Origin: Pelobates cultripes
Lineage: Eukaryota; Chordata; Amphibia; Anura; Pelobatidae
Reading direction: 5' to 3'
DNA length: 64,000 nucleotides
Assembly: GCA_933207985.1 (NCBI GenBank)
Contig: OW240912.1
Coordinates: 201,025,593 to 201,089,592 of the forward strand
Both the position numbers and the translations under genes were made by a program. Shown here in pieces: positions 33,749-44,798 of this stretch. The notes under the pieces were generated by a model. That model was not told the DNA's origin, did not search any database, and saw only the letters and a program-made list of their open reading frames with translations. The stretch's first letter is position 1. Every line of letters starts with the position of its first letter.

Positions 33749-34792
33749 TGTAGCGGAGATCTAGTATTCCACAGGATATCTCCGCTCAGGATCCCAATGA
33801 GGCTCAGAAACAAGTAATTATAAATCCATAAAGCAAGGTTTCCAGCAGGTAAAACAATATAGCAATATCCCAACAGCAATCCCAATAACTGGACGACACA
33901 CAGCATCAGGAGCAGAACTAAACATTTATTTTTACAGTGGCCTTATAAAGAATGCTCCCATGCAAGGGAGAGATTTCCATTAATTTGAACAGTATCCAAT
34001 CCTGTTCTGGTAACCTCCCACACATCTCCTCCCCTCAGCCTGACTCATAATCCCCTTATACAGTACACAAATTCCCCCAGTTTCTGGATGTACCCCTAAA
34101 CCTAAGGGTATCCCTTTAAATAGCACATCCCCTGGTAGCCCTGATCTGGGTGAGCAACATATCCAAAAATCACCCAGATCGGACCAGGGGTTCGGGAAAT
34201 TTGTGGAGGGAATGAAAACACCGACCGCGCTGGAGAGAATAGCCGAATTGGGTTCCATGCGATGGGGCCCTGCGGTCGGTCACAGTATAAGGGAACAAAC
34301 TGCACGAAAGGCTAAGGTTACAGAAATCAGGGAGGGTTCGCATGAATCCCCTCGTTCGGTTGTTTCTTTCTACCAAACGAGGGGCCGTTCGGTAGTTTGG
34401 AAGCGAACGTATCATGTGTATGGAGGTCTCAGCGGTGGTTGCCTAGTCGAGTGTCCGATTTGGGTTCCAGACACTCAACGGCAAAACACCGCTGTTCTGG
34501 AGTTTTAAAATGGCCGCCACCACGTGTTCGTTTCACGAATGGCGGCCACCCCACGAACAAAGGACCTACTGCACAGCTTGTCAATTACCCACTCGCAACA
34601 ACGGTTAATTGAAGGCACACTTCACACAGGTGAGGTCTGACTGTTCGGTAGTTTCATTCCCTTAGTTTCTAGAATGATTCTACCGAACAATCAGACGAAT
34701 ACAAGTTATTTATACACATATAATCCTGCAATTTACACGAATACATTCAAACATATGCAATTTCTAGGACAGCCCAGTGCCATCCGCTACAC
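33749..34792 (-). repeat. 3' LTR of the Gmr1-like element
   Basis: On the minus strand it starts TGTAGCGGATGGC at 34792, after a GGGGGAGTAG purine tract, and ends CTCCGCTACA at 33749. Its last 100 bp match the 5' LTR fragment at 36770-36868. AATAAA on the minus strand at 33925-33930. About 1.04 kb. It contains CGAACG-rich segments like those in the solo LTR at 43800. Confidence 0.85.
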
Positions 34793-34870
34793 TACTCCCC
34801 CTTGCCCACAAGCTGGCATACACAGTCTGATCCAGCACAGATCGGCTTGGGGATGTCCAGGGCTCACGGG

Positions 34871-35827
34871 TCACTTCTCCAGGTCAGTTTGTCTTGACAA
34901 CCCATCAGCATTCCCATTCTGTTTGCCCGGGCGGTACTGAATATTAAAGTCAAAGGGCTGCAGCGCCAAGCTCCAGCGCAGCAGCCTGGCATTGTCCCCA
35001 GCCACCCGGTTCAGCCATACCAACGGGTTGTGATCCGTGAGCAATGAAAAGGGCTGTCCATACAAATACGGCTGCAGTTTCTTTAGAGCCCAGGGGACAC
35101 ATTCTAAGGAAGGGGAAGGGTCTCTTACCTGAACCTCCGGGAGTGTGTAGTCCTGGGTGCGGGCCTGTTGTCGGGTGACCACAGGATGAGCTTCTCCTGT
35201 GGTTGGTGTCTGGGGCTCAAAAGCAGACGTGAGCCTCCTCAGATCGTTCCCCAACAAAACCTCAGCTGGTAACTGCGGCATCAACCCCACTTCCACATGT
35301 CCTGACCCCGCTCCCCAATGCAAATGTACCCTTGCTGTAGGTAGCCGGTACACTGCTCCCCCGGCTCCCCTGATGGCTACAGTTTTGCTGAGCTTAGCCT
35401 GATCCGAGACCAGGTGACTTTTTACCAGGGTTATAGTAGCTCCTGAGTCACGTAGTCCTTGGACCACTTTACCCTCCAAGTATACAGTTTGTCTATGGTG
35501 TTGACGATTATCAGCATTGGCCTGTACTGCATCAGCTTTGTGAAGAACTTCCCACTGTTCTATAGTTGTGATGGGGACTGCCGCGCCATATGAGGTTGTG
35601 CCTTCCCCTTGATAACAGTGGGCGGCTGCTCTTGGTGGTGGTGGTGACCCTGGTCGGATCCAGGTGGACTGGTCTTTGAGCTGTGGGCATTCTCGCTTGT
35701 AATGCCCCCACTTTTGGCAGTGATGGCATTGCACAGAACTGGATGGATGAAATCTCGGTGCAGCAGTTGTTGGTGGTAGTGGTAGTTGTCGTGGTGGGGG
35801 TATTATGTTGTTGGGGTAGCCCCCCAT
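34871..35827 (-). pseudogene. Gag zinc knuckle + protease + truncated RNase H, fused by deletion
   Basis: On the minus strand the frame starts with a proline-rich stretch and a CCHC knuckle (CHHCQKWGHYKREC near 35688-35729). The aspartic protease follows with Asp-Ser-Gly-Ala near 35450. After about residue 215 the frame passes directly into the end of RNase H: FSLLTDHNPLVWL near 35040, LRWSLALQPFDF, and the NADGLSR signature near 34900. The whole RT, and integrase, should lie between these parts or nearby, so an internal deletion of 2 kb or more joined protease to RNase H in frame, near 35110-35190. About 318 codons, open throughout. Confidence 0.85.
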
Positions 35828-36760
35828 CCGACTGGCCTTACAGCTGCTTTGATTACTACTGGTTTGTGCTGCCTTCTCGCATCCATGTAATCATCAGCCT
35901 TTTTAGCTGCGTCTGTAATAGAAGTGGAGTTATGATCCCTCACCCACTCCTGCAGGTCTGCGGGTATCCCATCGTAAAATTGTTCCAGTAGCAGCATTTG
36001 TAATAGGTCCTCCATGGACCATGCCTGGTTTGCTTGCATCCATCCGAGGGCTGCCCGTTGCAAACGGCAGGCCCATTCTGCATGCGAATCTTTGTCTGCC
36101 TTTTTCAATTCCCTAAAGCGTCTCCGGTACGCTTCTGGGGTAATAGCATATCAGGCCAAAATGACTTCTTTTACCCGGCTATAGTTTCTGATTTCTGTAT
36201 CTGGTATGGTACGGTAGGCTTCAGCAGCTCTCCCTGTCAACCGTCCTGCCAAGATGGGGACCCAATCCTCCCTATTTATTTTATGCAGCATACACAGTCT
36301 CTCAAAGTCCTGGAGGAATGCGTCTATATCCTCTTTGGCTTCCACATACATTTTAAATGCCTGGTAAGGAATTTTTGTCTTACCCTCTTGTATTGTGGAC
36401 ACCACTGTGTTTCTCTCTGGTGTTTGTGGCCCTGTTTGCCGCATTATAAATTCCTGGACCTCTGTCATTGTCTTGGAGATTATTTCCATCGGTGGGGTTC
36501 TTCCCATAAAATGACAGTCTAAATTGGAGCTGTCTTTGGAACTCTTCCTGCTCTGTTCCTCTCTTGGCTCCCTCTGTTCGGTGACCGAATCCTCCTCTGT
36601 TCGGTACTCTGCCATTACCTTTGAAATAAGCGTTGCTTTCGTCTTGTTGCTGGCTGGAATACCCCTTGCTCCCAGAAGGTCTTTCAGTGTGGATCTCTTG
36701 AGTGTGGAGTAATCAATCTCCATCAATCCTTGTTCCTTTGTGAGTCTGGGTCCCAGCGCT
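35803..36760 (-). pseudogene. Gmr1-like gag with SAP-like and SCAN-like segments
   Basis: Minus strand. The N-terminal portion holds a SAP-like helix pair (LKDLLGARGIPASNKTKATL, about 36640-36700). A Ser/Glu-rich linker and capsid-type sequence follow. A TGA at 36151-36153 interrupts the frame, which continues downstream without a shift. The SCAN-like part is LLLEQFYDGIPADLQEWVRD near 35950-36015, matching the pattern of SCAN dimerisation domains. A frameshift around 35805-35825 separates it from the zinc knuckle. SCAN domains of tetrapod zinc-finger genes are thought to derive from this type of gag. Confidence 0.8.
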
Positions 36761-36769
36761 GCCAACCAA

Positions 36770-36868
36770 TGTAGCGGAGATCTAATATTCCACAGGATAT
36801 TTCCGCTCAGGATCCCAGTGAGGCTCAGGAACAAGTAATTATAAATCCATAAAGCAAGGTTTCCAGCA
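36770..36868 (-). repeat. Fragment of the 5' LTR of the Gmr1-like element
   Basis: About 99 bp, over 90% identical to 33749-33848. On the minus strand it ends CCGCTACA and is followed by TTGGTTGGCAGCGCTGGG, a possible primer binding site beginning TGG. The rest of the LTR is missing beyond 36868. Confidence 0.82.
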
Positions 36869-37289
36869 ATCCAGCTCTAGGTAATGTAGTAATTGGTATC
36901 TTAAAGGTTCCACTGCAGCTTGTGGATGAATGTTGCTGCTGGATAGTAACCTAAAAAATAAATACACTAATGGCTACACTATATCCTTTTTAATTCTTTT
37001 TTTTATGTTTTACCTATGAGAAATTCTGTTTTCAGTACCAATGTTAGGTAATATATTTATTTTTGCACGCTCCACCATTTAGATATTGGTTTATGGTTTT
37101 TTGTAGCATTCTTAATTGTGGACATTGTATACTATCACATATTATTTTATTTATTTATTTAAAAAAGGCCCTTTAATCCATTATGAAAAGATATTAGTTA
37201 CAGCCCTACCTAGCCAATCATTCCCTACACAAGACTACACTTTTTACCTCCCCGTATTGCTCAATATGTTATATAATATAATTTTAAAG
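36869..37289. other. Non-coding A/T-rich stretch
   Basis: Nothing recognised. Confidence 0.5.
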
Positions 37290-37655
37290 ATCACATTTCT
37301 TGCTCTGTCAATTGCCTGCTAGAGCCCACAGCCAGCTCCTCTGTGTGATTGAACTTTAATTAACAGAGCAGAAAATTAGAGCCCCTAAAGTAAACACACA
37401 AAGCTGTACAAATTACACTTTTTTTCATAGAGGCTGTGTGAGTCACAGCCAGGGGAGGTGTGGCTTGGGCTGCAGAAGCTGAAACTATGTGATTAGACTT
37501 AGACTGCAGAGGCATTATCTGTACCACAAAAGCACTTTAACCCCTTAAGGACCAAACTTCTGGAATAATAAGGAATCATGACATGCCATGTGTCCTTAAG
37601 GGGTTAAGCACTTTATTAAGCTAAGTTGTTTTGGTGCTTTAAGTGACACTTTGAG
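37290..37655. mobile_element. MITE of the 51.8 kb family, interrupted by a miniature insertion
   Basis: Shares CTTGCTCTGTCAATTG / GATTGAACTTTAATTAACAG and GAGGCTGTGTGAGTCACAGCC blocks with 51833-53640, ending TTAAGCTAAGTTGTTTTGGTG and AAGTGACACTTT. Interrupted at 37538-37606. Confidence 0.75.
37538..37606. mobile_element. 69 bp TAACCCCTTAAGGAC miniature inverted-repeat element
   Basis: Ends TAACCCCTTAAGGAC / GTCCTTAAGGGGTTA are perfectly inverted over 15 bp. Flanked by AGCACTT at 37531-37537 and 37607-37613 (the match could extend to 9 bp if the ends are drawn differently). Relatives lie at 38817-38883 and 53316-53395. Confidence 0.8.
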
Positions 37656-38118
37656 GAGTAGACCTACATTTTTCACAACCTTCCAACACTTCCGAAGATA
37701 TAATAAAACAAAATACAGACTTCTTTGTCTTAAAAACGCAAAGAATTATAGCCAAAGGCAGAGTTTTAATAAGATACCACCTGCCATACCATCTAATTTA
37801 ATATGGGCTGTCATTTGCAATATCTTGTGTGAACAGATATCTGTTCATGTTGTAAGAATATGAAGGTCCCATAGCAAGAATGTATTGAATGGTTAACATA
37901 CAAGTAGCCATGGGCGTCTGCAGGAATTTTTCCAGGGGGAAGCATAATTGTAATGACATCCATGCTTGGCCCCTTTATGACAGTGTCATGAAGGGGAGGA
38001 GCATAGCCATTATCACATAAAGCCAGGGTGAATAGCGTTTTCACAACTATGGTGTCAGGAATACATGTTTGTATTCCTGACACTATAGTGTTCCTTTAAG
38101 CAAATTAAAGGAACATTC
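37656..38118. other. Non-coding stretch with a MITE end at 38045-38099
   Basis: GTCAGGAATACA...TGTATTCCTGAC hairpin followed by ACTATAGTGTTCCTTTAA is the terminal piece of the TTAA MITE family. No gene. Confidence 0.55.
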
Positions 38119-38740
38119 TGTCAGGGTCTTACCTGGGTTGGGAGTCTGTAGCGCAGATATGTTGCTCACCCTTGCAGATAGCCACAGGCCAAGGTGGTCA
38201 GGTAAGAATTCACCCGGCCTGTGGGTCTGTGCACGGGGGCTGTGCAGGATGAAGTACCAAGTCGCAGGACAGGCAAGGACTCAAACAGCAGGATCGTCAA
38301 AGGATAGCCGAGGTCAAAGGATGCCAGAAGACAGGAACAACGAGGAGTAGCCGAAGTCAAGGGATGCCAGAGGTCAGAGTAAACGTAGTCAGAAGCCGGG
38401 GTCAATAACAAGTAGCAGCTCAAACCACAGGAACACTTGTACAAAGCACACAACAGGATCAAAGACTTGATCCTGATCACAGGGCGAGGCTGAGTTTAAA
38501 TACCCTGCTAATGTCTGATCAGGGTCAGGTGAAGCACAGCCAAAGTCAAGGTACAGCCCCCAGAGAAATAGACATGCCAGGATGAATAGGACCAGAATGA
38601 CATAGAAATACAAAAGCTGCTGTGGCTCAGAGGAAGGAAGCAGGACCAGGACTGTGAAGTTCCCCGGTTCAAGTCCCTTGTTGGGAACTCCATGGGTGAC
38701 CACGTCTGGCCGTCTGTTTGCTGCGGCGAGAACCATGACA
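38119..38740 (-). mobile_element. Solo LTR, minus orientation
   Basis: Begins TGTCAGGGTC and ends CCATGACA on the + strand; flanked by CATTC on both sides (38114-38118 and 38741-38745). In minus orientation a GTATTTAAAC TATA-type box lies at about 38495-38502, and the CTTGACTTCGGCTA-type phrases are downstream, as in the fragment at 14447. Orientation is inferred from that box. Confidence 0.78.
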
Positions 38741-38816
38741 CATTCTGGTCACCATAACAATTTCATCTAAATGAAAATGCTATGATGCCAGGAAGCCCCT
38801 GGGTGCTCTCTTTCCT

Positions 38817-38883
38817 TTAACCCCTTAATGTCATGGTTCCCTTTTATTTCAGAAGTTTGGTCCTTAAGGAGTTAAGGGGTTAA
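38817..38883. mobile_element. TTAACCCC miniature element
   Basis: Starts TTAACCCCTTAATGTCATG and ends AAGGGGTTAA, similar to 53316-53395. Flanks show no clear target duplication beyond TTAA. Confidence 0.7.
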
Positions 38884-38958
38884 ACTGCTCTCAAATGGTT
38901 TAACCCAAAAGGCTTCCTCCAGCTCCAGGTCGCTCAGTGGTATTCGGCATCTGAAACG

Positions 38959-39081
38959 GAGTGTCAGGAAGTGCAGATTGACGTCAGGCATGGGTGCTGC
39001 TGATTGGCTAGAGTGCCAGCTGACCGCTCTAGCCAATCAGCAACACCCCTACCCAGCGGAACTCTGTGCTTCCTGACACTC
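38959..39081. repeat. 123 bp foldback MITE
   Basis: Outer arms GAGTGTCAGGAAG (38959-38971) and CTTCCTGACACTC (39069-39081), inner arms GCTGATTGGCTAGAG and CTCTAGCCAATCAGC around 39000 and 39030. Confidence 0.8.
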
Positions 39082-39239
39082 AGTAAATAAAAGTGAACAC
39101 ATCAACACTGATATTTTTTTTTACCTGGGGAGATGAAAAGGTCCAGAGTTTCCCTGCCAGGCACAGGTACCAAAGCCTTATGATGTGGTGTCCAGAATAA
39201 AGTGGAGGGTTCACTTCATATGTCCTTCCTGCTCCAATC

Positions 39240-39560
39240 TCCTTTTCTTCTCCTTCATTTGACAGGCTCCTTCTCCTCCTTTACCTTTCTGCTTATTTTG
39301 CGCCCTTCTGCTCCTTTCTCATTCTAATTCCTTTCTGCTCCATGCAGACCCTTTCTGCTCCTTCTTCTACTTTACCTTTGTGCTCCTTCTGATTCTTTCT
39401 GCTCATTTACCTTTGTGCTCCTTCTGTCCCTTTCTGCTCCTTGCAGACCCTTCCTGCCCCTGCTCCTTGCATACCCTTCCTGCTCCTTACAGACCCTTCC
39501 TGCTCCTTGCTGCCCCTGCTCCTTGCAGACCCTTCCTGCTCCTTGCTGTCTCTTCATTTA
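39240..39560 (+). repeat. Pyrimidine-rich CTGCTCCTT repeat
   Basis: Many imperfect copies of TTTCTGCTCCTT and CTTCCTGCTCCTTGCAGACC. Confidence 0.8.
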
Positions 39561-39562
39561 GG

Positions 39563-39999
39563 CTGCCCCCCACCTCCCCTGTCTCACTTCCCTAATCTAT
39601 AAACTGCCCCCCATGCCTCACTTCCCTAAACTATAGTCTGCCCCACGCATTACTTCTCTAATCTATAGGCTGCTTCCCCATGCCTCACTTCCCTAATCTA
39701 TAGGCTGCCCCCTATGCCTCACTTGCCTAATCTATAGGCTGCCCCCCCCATACCTCACTTGCCTAATCTATAGGCTGCCCCCATGCCTCACTTGCCTAAT
39801 CTATAGGCTGCTCCCCCCATGCCTCACTTGCCTAATCTATAGGCTGCCCCCCCATGCCTCACTTCCCTAATCTATAGGATGCTCCCCCCCATGCCCCACT
39901 TGCCTAATCTACAGGCTATTTTAAACGCCCCATCCCTCACTTCCTTGATCTACAGGCTATTTTAAACCCCCATCCCTCACTTACCTGATCTGTAGGCTG
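39563..39999 (+). repeat. Minisatellite, about 12 units of 33-41 bp
   Basis: Unit core ATGCCTCACTTGCCTAATCT followed by ATAGGCTGCCCC. Length variation is mainly in the C run; the last units diverge (ACAGGCTATTTTAAA). Confidence 0.9.
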
Positions 40000-40703
40000 T
40001 CTCGGTTGCCTGCATGTGTTGCGCCCCTGCGGTTTCAATCAGCAGAGAGAAACAGGGATAGATGCAGTTTCCTATCCCTGTCTCTCTCTATACACAGCGC
40101 CACCTACTGGCCGGCGCCATTGCAGTTCATTTTAAATCTCACACGAAAAATAGCAGAACAAGCTGAAAAATCCAAGGGAGGGCAAGTGCCCCCCCCCCCG
40201 TGCCTCCCCCTGCGGATGCCCATGCAAGTAGCTATTGTGAATAAAAAATGTCTATCACCAATTACATCTCATTGCAGTTTTGCAAGAAGATATTTGGAGA
40301 CTCTTTAATAGGCCCCCATTATATAGAAAGATGGTAAACCCCAGCAGCTGGAGACAGAACGAAGTATACCTGACCTTCTTCTATTCCCCTCTCCTCTGTA
40401 CTAATGGCAACAGGAGGGAAGTGACATTTCCAAAAATGCAAAGACACTACAAGTGACAGGGCTGCTTCGAAGATCTCAGATAAAAAAAACTCTCCTTCTT
40501 ATCACATTCAATTATAATGTGTTTTATCAATCTGGCTTCCTCAGGACACGTGTGACTCCTCACTCTTTTAAATGAAGCACACAGTTTCATGTGTCATTTC
40601 CTTTTTCGTCTCTCTCACCTTGGCCTCTCTTTCTTATTCTCTTTCTTCCAACTCATGTATACAGAGAGGCTTTGATCAAAGCTAATTTAATCTAAAGAAT
40701 ACA
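40000..40703. other. Non-coding stretch, nothing recognised
   Basis: Includes a C run at 40190-40199. No supported gene. Confidence 0.5.
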
Positions 40704-40708
40704 GACAG

Positions 40709-41303
40709 TGTGGCAAAACGTACATTATGCCCCCTCATTTGTTTGTGAAAGGGCTATCTCACTACCCCTGGCTCTGTACTTTTCATCCTCCAGAAAGCGC
40801 TTCTTTCCTGGCAGGCATTCGGTTCCTGAAAGCCACGAAATCTTGGGACCTAGTACCAAAACTTGTGGAGCTCGGCCGCATCACTTCCCTATTCCCAGGT
40901 TAACTTATCCCTTTATTTTTACCCCACTTCCCGACTTGCCAGAAGAGCGCTATTTGGAGGGGAGGTAATATGGATTGAAAGGACTATTCTGGGGAACTAT
41001 CTGTGGATATATGATGTGTTTGGGTTCCTGCTTGTTTTCATATGTTTTTGGGGTATATACATGTTGTGTCCTCTCTATCTGAGAGATAATTAGCTTAAGC
41101 GAGGGCTAACACAATTATCTTCCAGACTCAGAGGCACCAGGACGGGCATACTCTGGACGGGCATACCCCATGCTGAGGGTCTGTGTATAAACGACTGTGT
41201 CACAATAAAAATCAGTTGTACTCCCAGAACTACGTGGCGCTTCTTTTAGCTATGAGGAGAATCCAGCTGTGATACTCAGTCGGGGTAGTGGAGCTCCGCT
41301 ACA
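40709..41303 (+). mobile_element. Solo LTR (CCGCTACA-ending family)
   Basis: 595 bp, TGTGGCAAAACG...CTCCGCTACA, flanked by GACAG (40704-40708 and 41304-41308). TATAAA at 41186-41191 and AATAAA at 41204-41209. Same ends as the LTR at 43800-44798, so likely the same broad gypsy-type group. Confidence 0.9.
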
Positions 41304-41650
41304 GACAGGTTTATTCACCAATGTGTGAATATTTAGAAATTTTAAAGTGAATTGCACATTTTAGACCACAATAGCTGAATTGAATACATAGCAGACGTTT
41401 TCCAAGCTGTCTGTTGTAGCCCAAGATTCAATCTTTTCCTAGCGTAGTGAAGAAAATGAATAAATTTAAGAAAAAAATTACTCAAATTTCCTTTACATGC
41501 TCCCATGGCAGCAAGAAGAAACACGTAAACAAACTTGTAGACCAAAAGTGCACACAAAACATGAAAAACAGAATATTGTAACTAATCAGAGAAAGTACAG
41601 TTTATCTAAGTCATATATGAGAAATATTCCTCCATTCTATCTTGCAACTT
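41304..41650. other. Non-coding A/T-rich stretch
   Basis: Nothing recognised. Confidence 0.5.
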
Positions 41651-42152
41651 TTAAAGGACCACTCTAGGCACCCAGACCACTTCAGCTTAATGAAGTGGTC
41701 TGGGCGCCAGGTCCAGCTAGGGTTAACCCATTTTTTCATAAACATAGCAGTTTCAGAGAAACTGCTATGTTTATGAATGGGTTAAGCCTACCCCTATTTC
41801 CTCTAGTGGCTGTCTCATTGACAGCCGCTAGAGGCGCTTGCGTGCTTCTCACTGTGATTTTCACAGTGAGAGCACGCAAGCGTCCATAGGAAAGCATTGA
41901 TAATGCTTTCCTATGTGACCGGCTGAATGTGTGCGCAGCTCTTGCCGCGCGTGCGCATTCAGCCGACGGGGAGAAGAAGAGGAGGATCGGAGGAGGAGAG
42001 CTCCCCGCCCAGCGCTGGAAAAAGGTAAGTTTAAACCCCTTTCCCCCTTCCAGAGCCGGGTGGGAGGTGGACCCTGAGGGTGGGGGCACCCTCAGGGCAC
42101 TATAGTGCCAGGAAAACGAGTATGTTTTCCTGGCAATATAGTGGTCCTTTAA
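41651..42152 (+). mobile_element. Complete TTAA-flanked MITE (piggyBac-like)
   Basis: TTAAAGGACCACTCTAGG at the left and ATATAGTGGTCCTTTAA at the right give inverted ends with TTAA on both sides. Internal foldbacks (AAACATAGCAGTTTC...GAAACTGCTATGTTT near 41742-41774, and CTCACTGTGATTTTCACAGTGAG). No coding capacity. Homologous to 15364-15782. Confidence 0.88.
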
Positions 42153-42870
42153 GAACAAGTGAGCTGTGAAACCAGATTTACAGAAACTTGAAAATAAAAA
42201 AAACGCCATAACACTTTTCTGTTCCTTCACAGACAGAAACTGGAAAATCATACTGAAACACTTAAAGAAAAAAAATATATACATGCTAAGGCTTGGCCTG
42301 CAATTGTGGGAGGGGCATGTTAACCTATTTAAACCCCCTACTCACCTTCCTCCGTTCCGTACGTGCTCTTAGCGATTCGCAGATCCCCACCCTCCACTCA
42401 CTCTATCTATACTTTTCATTACACCTCACGGGTGGGCCCTCTTTTATTACAGGCCTGCCGTGACGTTGGTTCCAGCACACCTCAACCGACTTATCTCTCC
42501 CTAGACTGTTACTCTTCATACACTTCCTAAACAGCCTTAATTGCCCCTCACACAAATGCATTTTTTCGTTAAAGGGCTCTCCATGGGTGGGATAATAATT
42601 CGCCTCCTGTCTATAATTATAATTTTTTCCTTTCAGTTACTAATACCATTTCAGACAGGAAGTGATTTTATGCCCATCTAAGTTTAAAATTTATATATGA
42701 AAACACAAGAGATATTAACTTAATGTATAACATTTATAATATATAGGAACGGGATAATCGGTGGAAACCACTTATGACACAATACAGAGTAGTTGTGTCC
42801 AAGTGATCCCGATTATCCAAGTATCGGTGAAAGACTCTAGGGATCTCTCAGGGCATAACTCTAGAAAGTT
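42153..42870. other. Non-coding stretch with an unidentified repeat segment
   Basis: 42281-42345 resembles the reverse complement of about 50980-51040 (AATTGTGGGAGG and CCTATTTAAACCCC blocks), so it is part of a dispersed repeat with a TATA-like TATTTAAA. Class unknown. The rest is featureless. Confidence 0.5.
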
Positions 42871-43712
42871 TAGAAAGCAGACAAAAACAGGCATATAGGT
42901 GCACCAAAAGTGAACCTACAACCCCTCCAGGAGATATATATAATAGTATAGCTTAGTCTGTTAATAAATATGAAGCCTATAGTAGCATAGGTATTTTGAG
43001 ATATACTGCAAAAGAAATAGCTATAAGATAAATAAAATGACAACCTTATAAGGTTAACTCCTATGTCCAGAAAAAAACTCTAAGTAAACCTCCATCACCT
43101 CACTGGTATAGATAAGGTAAAACGAGCTTTATTAAATATGGCTCTACATAGGAGTATCAAACCAGAGATGGTACTAGTGGTGTAGAAAAAAGCGACTAGG
43201 CAATAAACAAATATATCAAGTAACAGAATACCTAAGATGAGGAATATCATTAGAAAAAAGTTCTCTCAGCAGCAAGACAGATGTAGATGGATAAAGTTTT
43301 TACAAGGTCCCATGAGGACAGTCCTCTCGGATATAATTCCCCTGTTTAGCTATAGCTCAGGATGGTAAATACTATCCAATCCACAGTCCCACCAATAGTT
43401 ACTTATATGCAATCTAAGAAGTGATAGTCTATTGGACCAAAGGCTGAATATGATGCCAAATAGACTGATCAAACTTGCCAAATCACCACTTAGATAAAAA
43501 CAGTATAAAGGAAGAGAGGAAATAAAGGTACTGGTGTCAGTAAAAGACGGACATAAAAATATTAAACTAGTCAAAGGCTCTCTCTCTATTAAACTTACTA
43601 GATAGACATAGGAGGATAGATATAAAGTAGAAATAAATAAGTAATTAGAGCAACATGCCAACCATTAGTGAAACAAAATAAAGTGCCCTGTGAAAAACAC
43701 CCAAAGCTAAAG

Positions 43713-43762
43713 CGCCCTGCACGCATTTCGGTGCAGTACTACATGCATCTTTGTCAGGGGTC
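43713..43762 (-). ncRNA. Hammerhead-like motif, degenerate, left arm of the foldback
   Basis: Minus strand: CCC, CTGACAA, a stem-loop (ATGCA...TGCAC), then GAAA and a closing GGG. The core is changed from CTGANGA to CTGACAA, so it is probably inactive. Confidence 0.35.
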
Positions 43763-43799
43763 AAACGCTGTAATGACAGTGATCTCTTTTTATATCCTA

Positions 43800-44798
43800 T
43801 GTGGCAAACCTAGCCACTTGGACATTATACAGAGACTGTGGCTTAAAGGGTTACCTGTATGGTTGTGGTGATATGTCTGTCCCTGGGTGTAATGTATGCT
43901 GACTGTATAACATTGTATTGCCTGTATTAGCTATCTGCCCAAAGCAGATAGCTGTATTGTGTTTCGTTTCACGAACGGCACCTTTGCGGGCCGTTCGTGA
44001 ACCGAATAAACCACCCTGTAATAGCCCACACATTAAGAGACGTGTGGCGCTTGTTAACCGATTGCAACAATGTTGCAATCAGTAATTAGAGGCTCTCCTA
44101 GGTGGCCGTCGTTCGACTACCGACCACGCGGTGGTCGGCCATCTTGGATCCTTTGTTCCCCCAGCGGTGTTTGGTCGTCGAGCGCGTGGTACTAAAAACG
44201 GCTACTCGACGGCGCGAACACCGCTGGACTTCCAGGCCGTTCAGGAGTTCCGGGCCTTTCGGTATTTTATTCCCCATATGCCAATCGGTCTTTTGAATGC
44301 ATGTTTTGGTGAATATGTTTTTCGTGCGACGTTCGGTTGTTTTAGCTGGGATCTGAGCGGTAATCTCACGAATGATGCGCTCAGACCCCAGCTATCTACC
44401 GAACGTCCATTCGTGCAAATCAACCTGATATTCGAAAAGATGTGTATTTTAATATAAATTGCCGGTTCTGCTGCACGGAGGGATAATCCACTTAACGGTA
44501 CATTCTAGTGGGAGTATCCCTCTCGTGCAGCAGTGACTGATGGAAGAAAGGCTCTGTACTTTAAGTTCCCCACGTAGTCCACTCCTGGAATACCCCTGGA
44601 ATAGGACTCAGGAAACCCTTTGCATGGGGAATTGTATAAATTGTGGAGCCTGTGAATAAAGCCTCAGTTGACTCTCAGAACTGTGTTTCGTCCGGTTACT
44701 GGGAGATTTGGGATATTGCCTTACTTTTCAGCGCTTGACTGTGCATTACTTTCTTAACCAGCGGAGATCATGGGATTTAATGTTGCCGCTCCGCTACA
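43800..44798 (+). mobile_element. Solo LTR inserted in the left arm of the foldback
   Basis: 999 bp, TGTGGCAAACC...CCGCTACA, flanked by TCCTA (43795-43799, 44799-44803). The right arm of the foldback has the uninterrupted site. TATAAA at 44635-44640 and AATAAA at 44655-44660. Contains inverted CGAACGG segments (near 43973 and 43998). LTR ends match the 40.7 kb LTR and the Gmr1-like element. Confidence 0.92.

Larger units (their letters stand above)
33749..36868 (-). mobile_element. Ty3/gypsy-type LTR retrotransposon with SCAN-like gag (Gmr1-like), internally deleted
   Basis: Read on the minus strand: a fragment of the 5' LTR (36770-36868), gag, protease, a fused RNase H tail, a purine-rich tract and a full 3' LTR (33749-34792). 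RT and integrase are absent. Gag has a SCAN-related segment, the feature described for Gmr1-like elements. A stop and a frameshift disrupt gag. Confidence 0.88.

Noticed and set aside
34203..34508. 101-codon + strand frame
   Set aside because: Antisense within the LTR of the Gmr1-like element; no domain.
38605..38740. tRNA-like A and B boxes (TGGCTCAGAGG, GGTTCAAGTCC) suggesting a SINE
   Set aside because: The segment is the end of a TG...CA element with a 5 bp target duplication, better explained as an LTR; the boxes are in the opposite orientation to its TATA box and have no A tail.
41736..42284. 182-codon minus-strand frame
   Set aside because: Lies in the non-coding TTAA MITE and its flank; chance frame.
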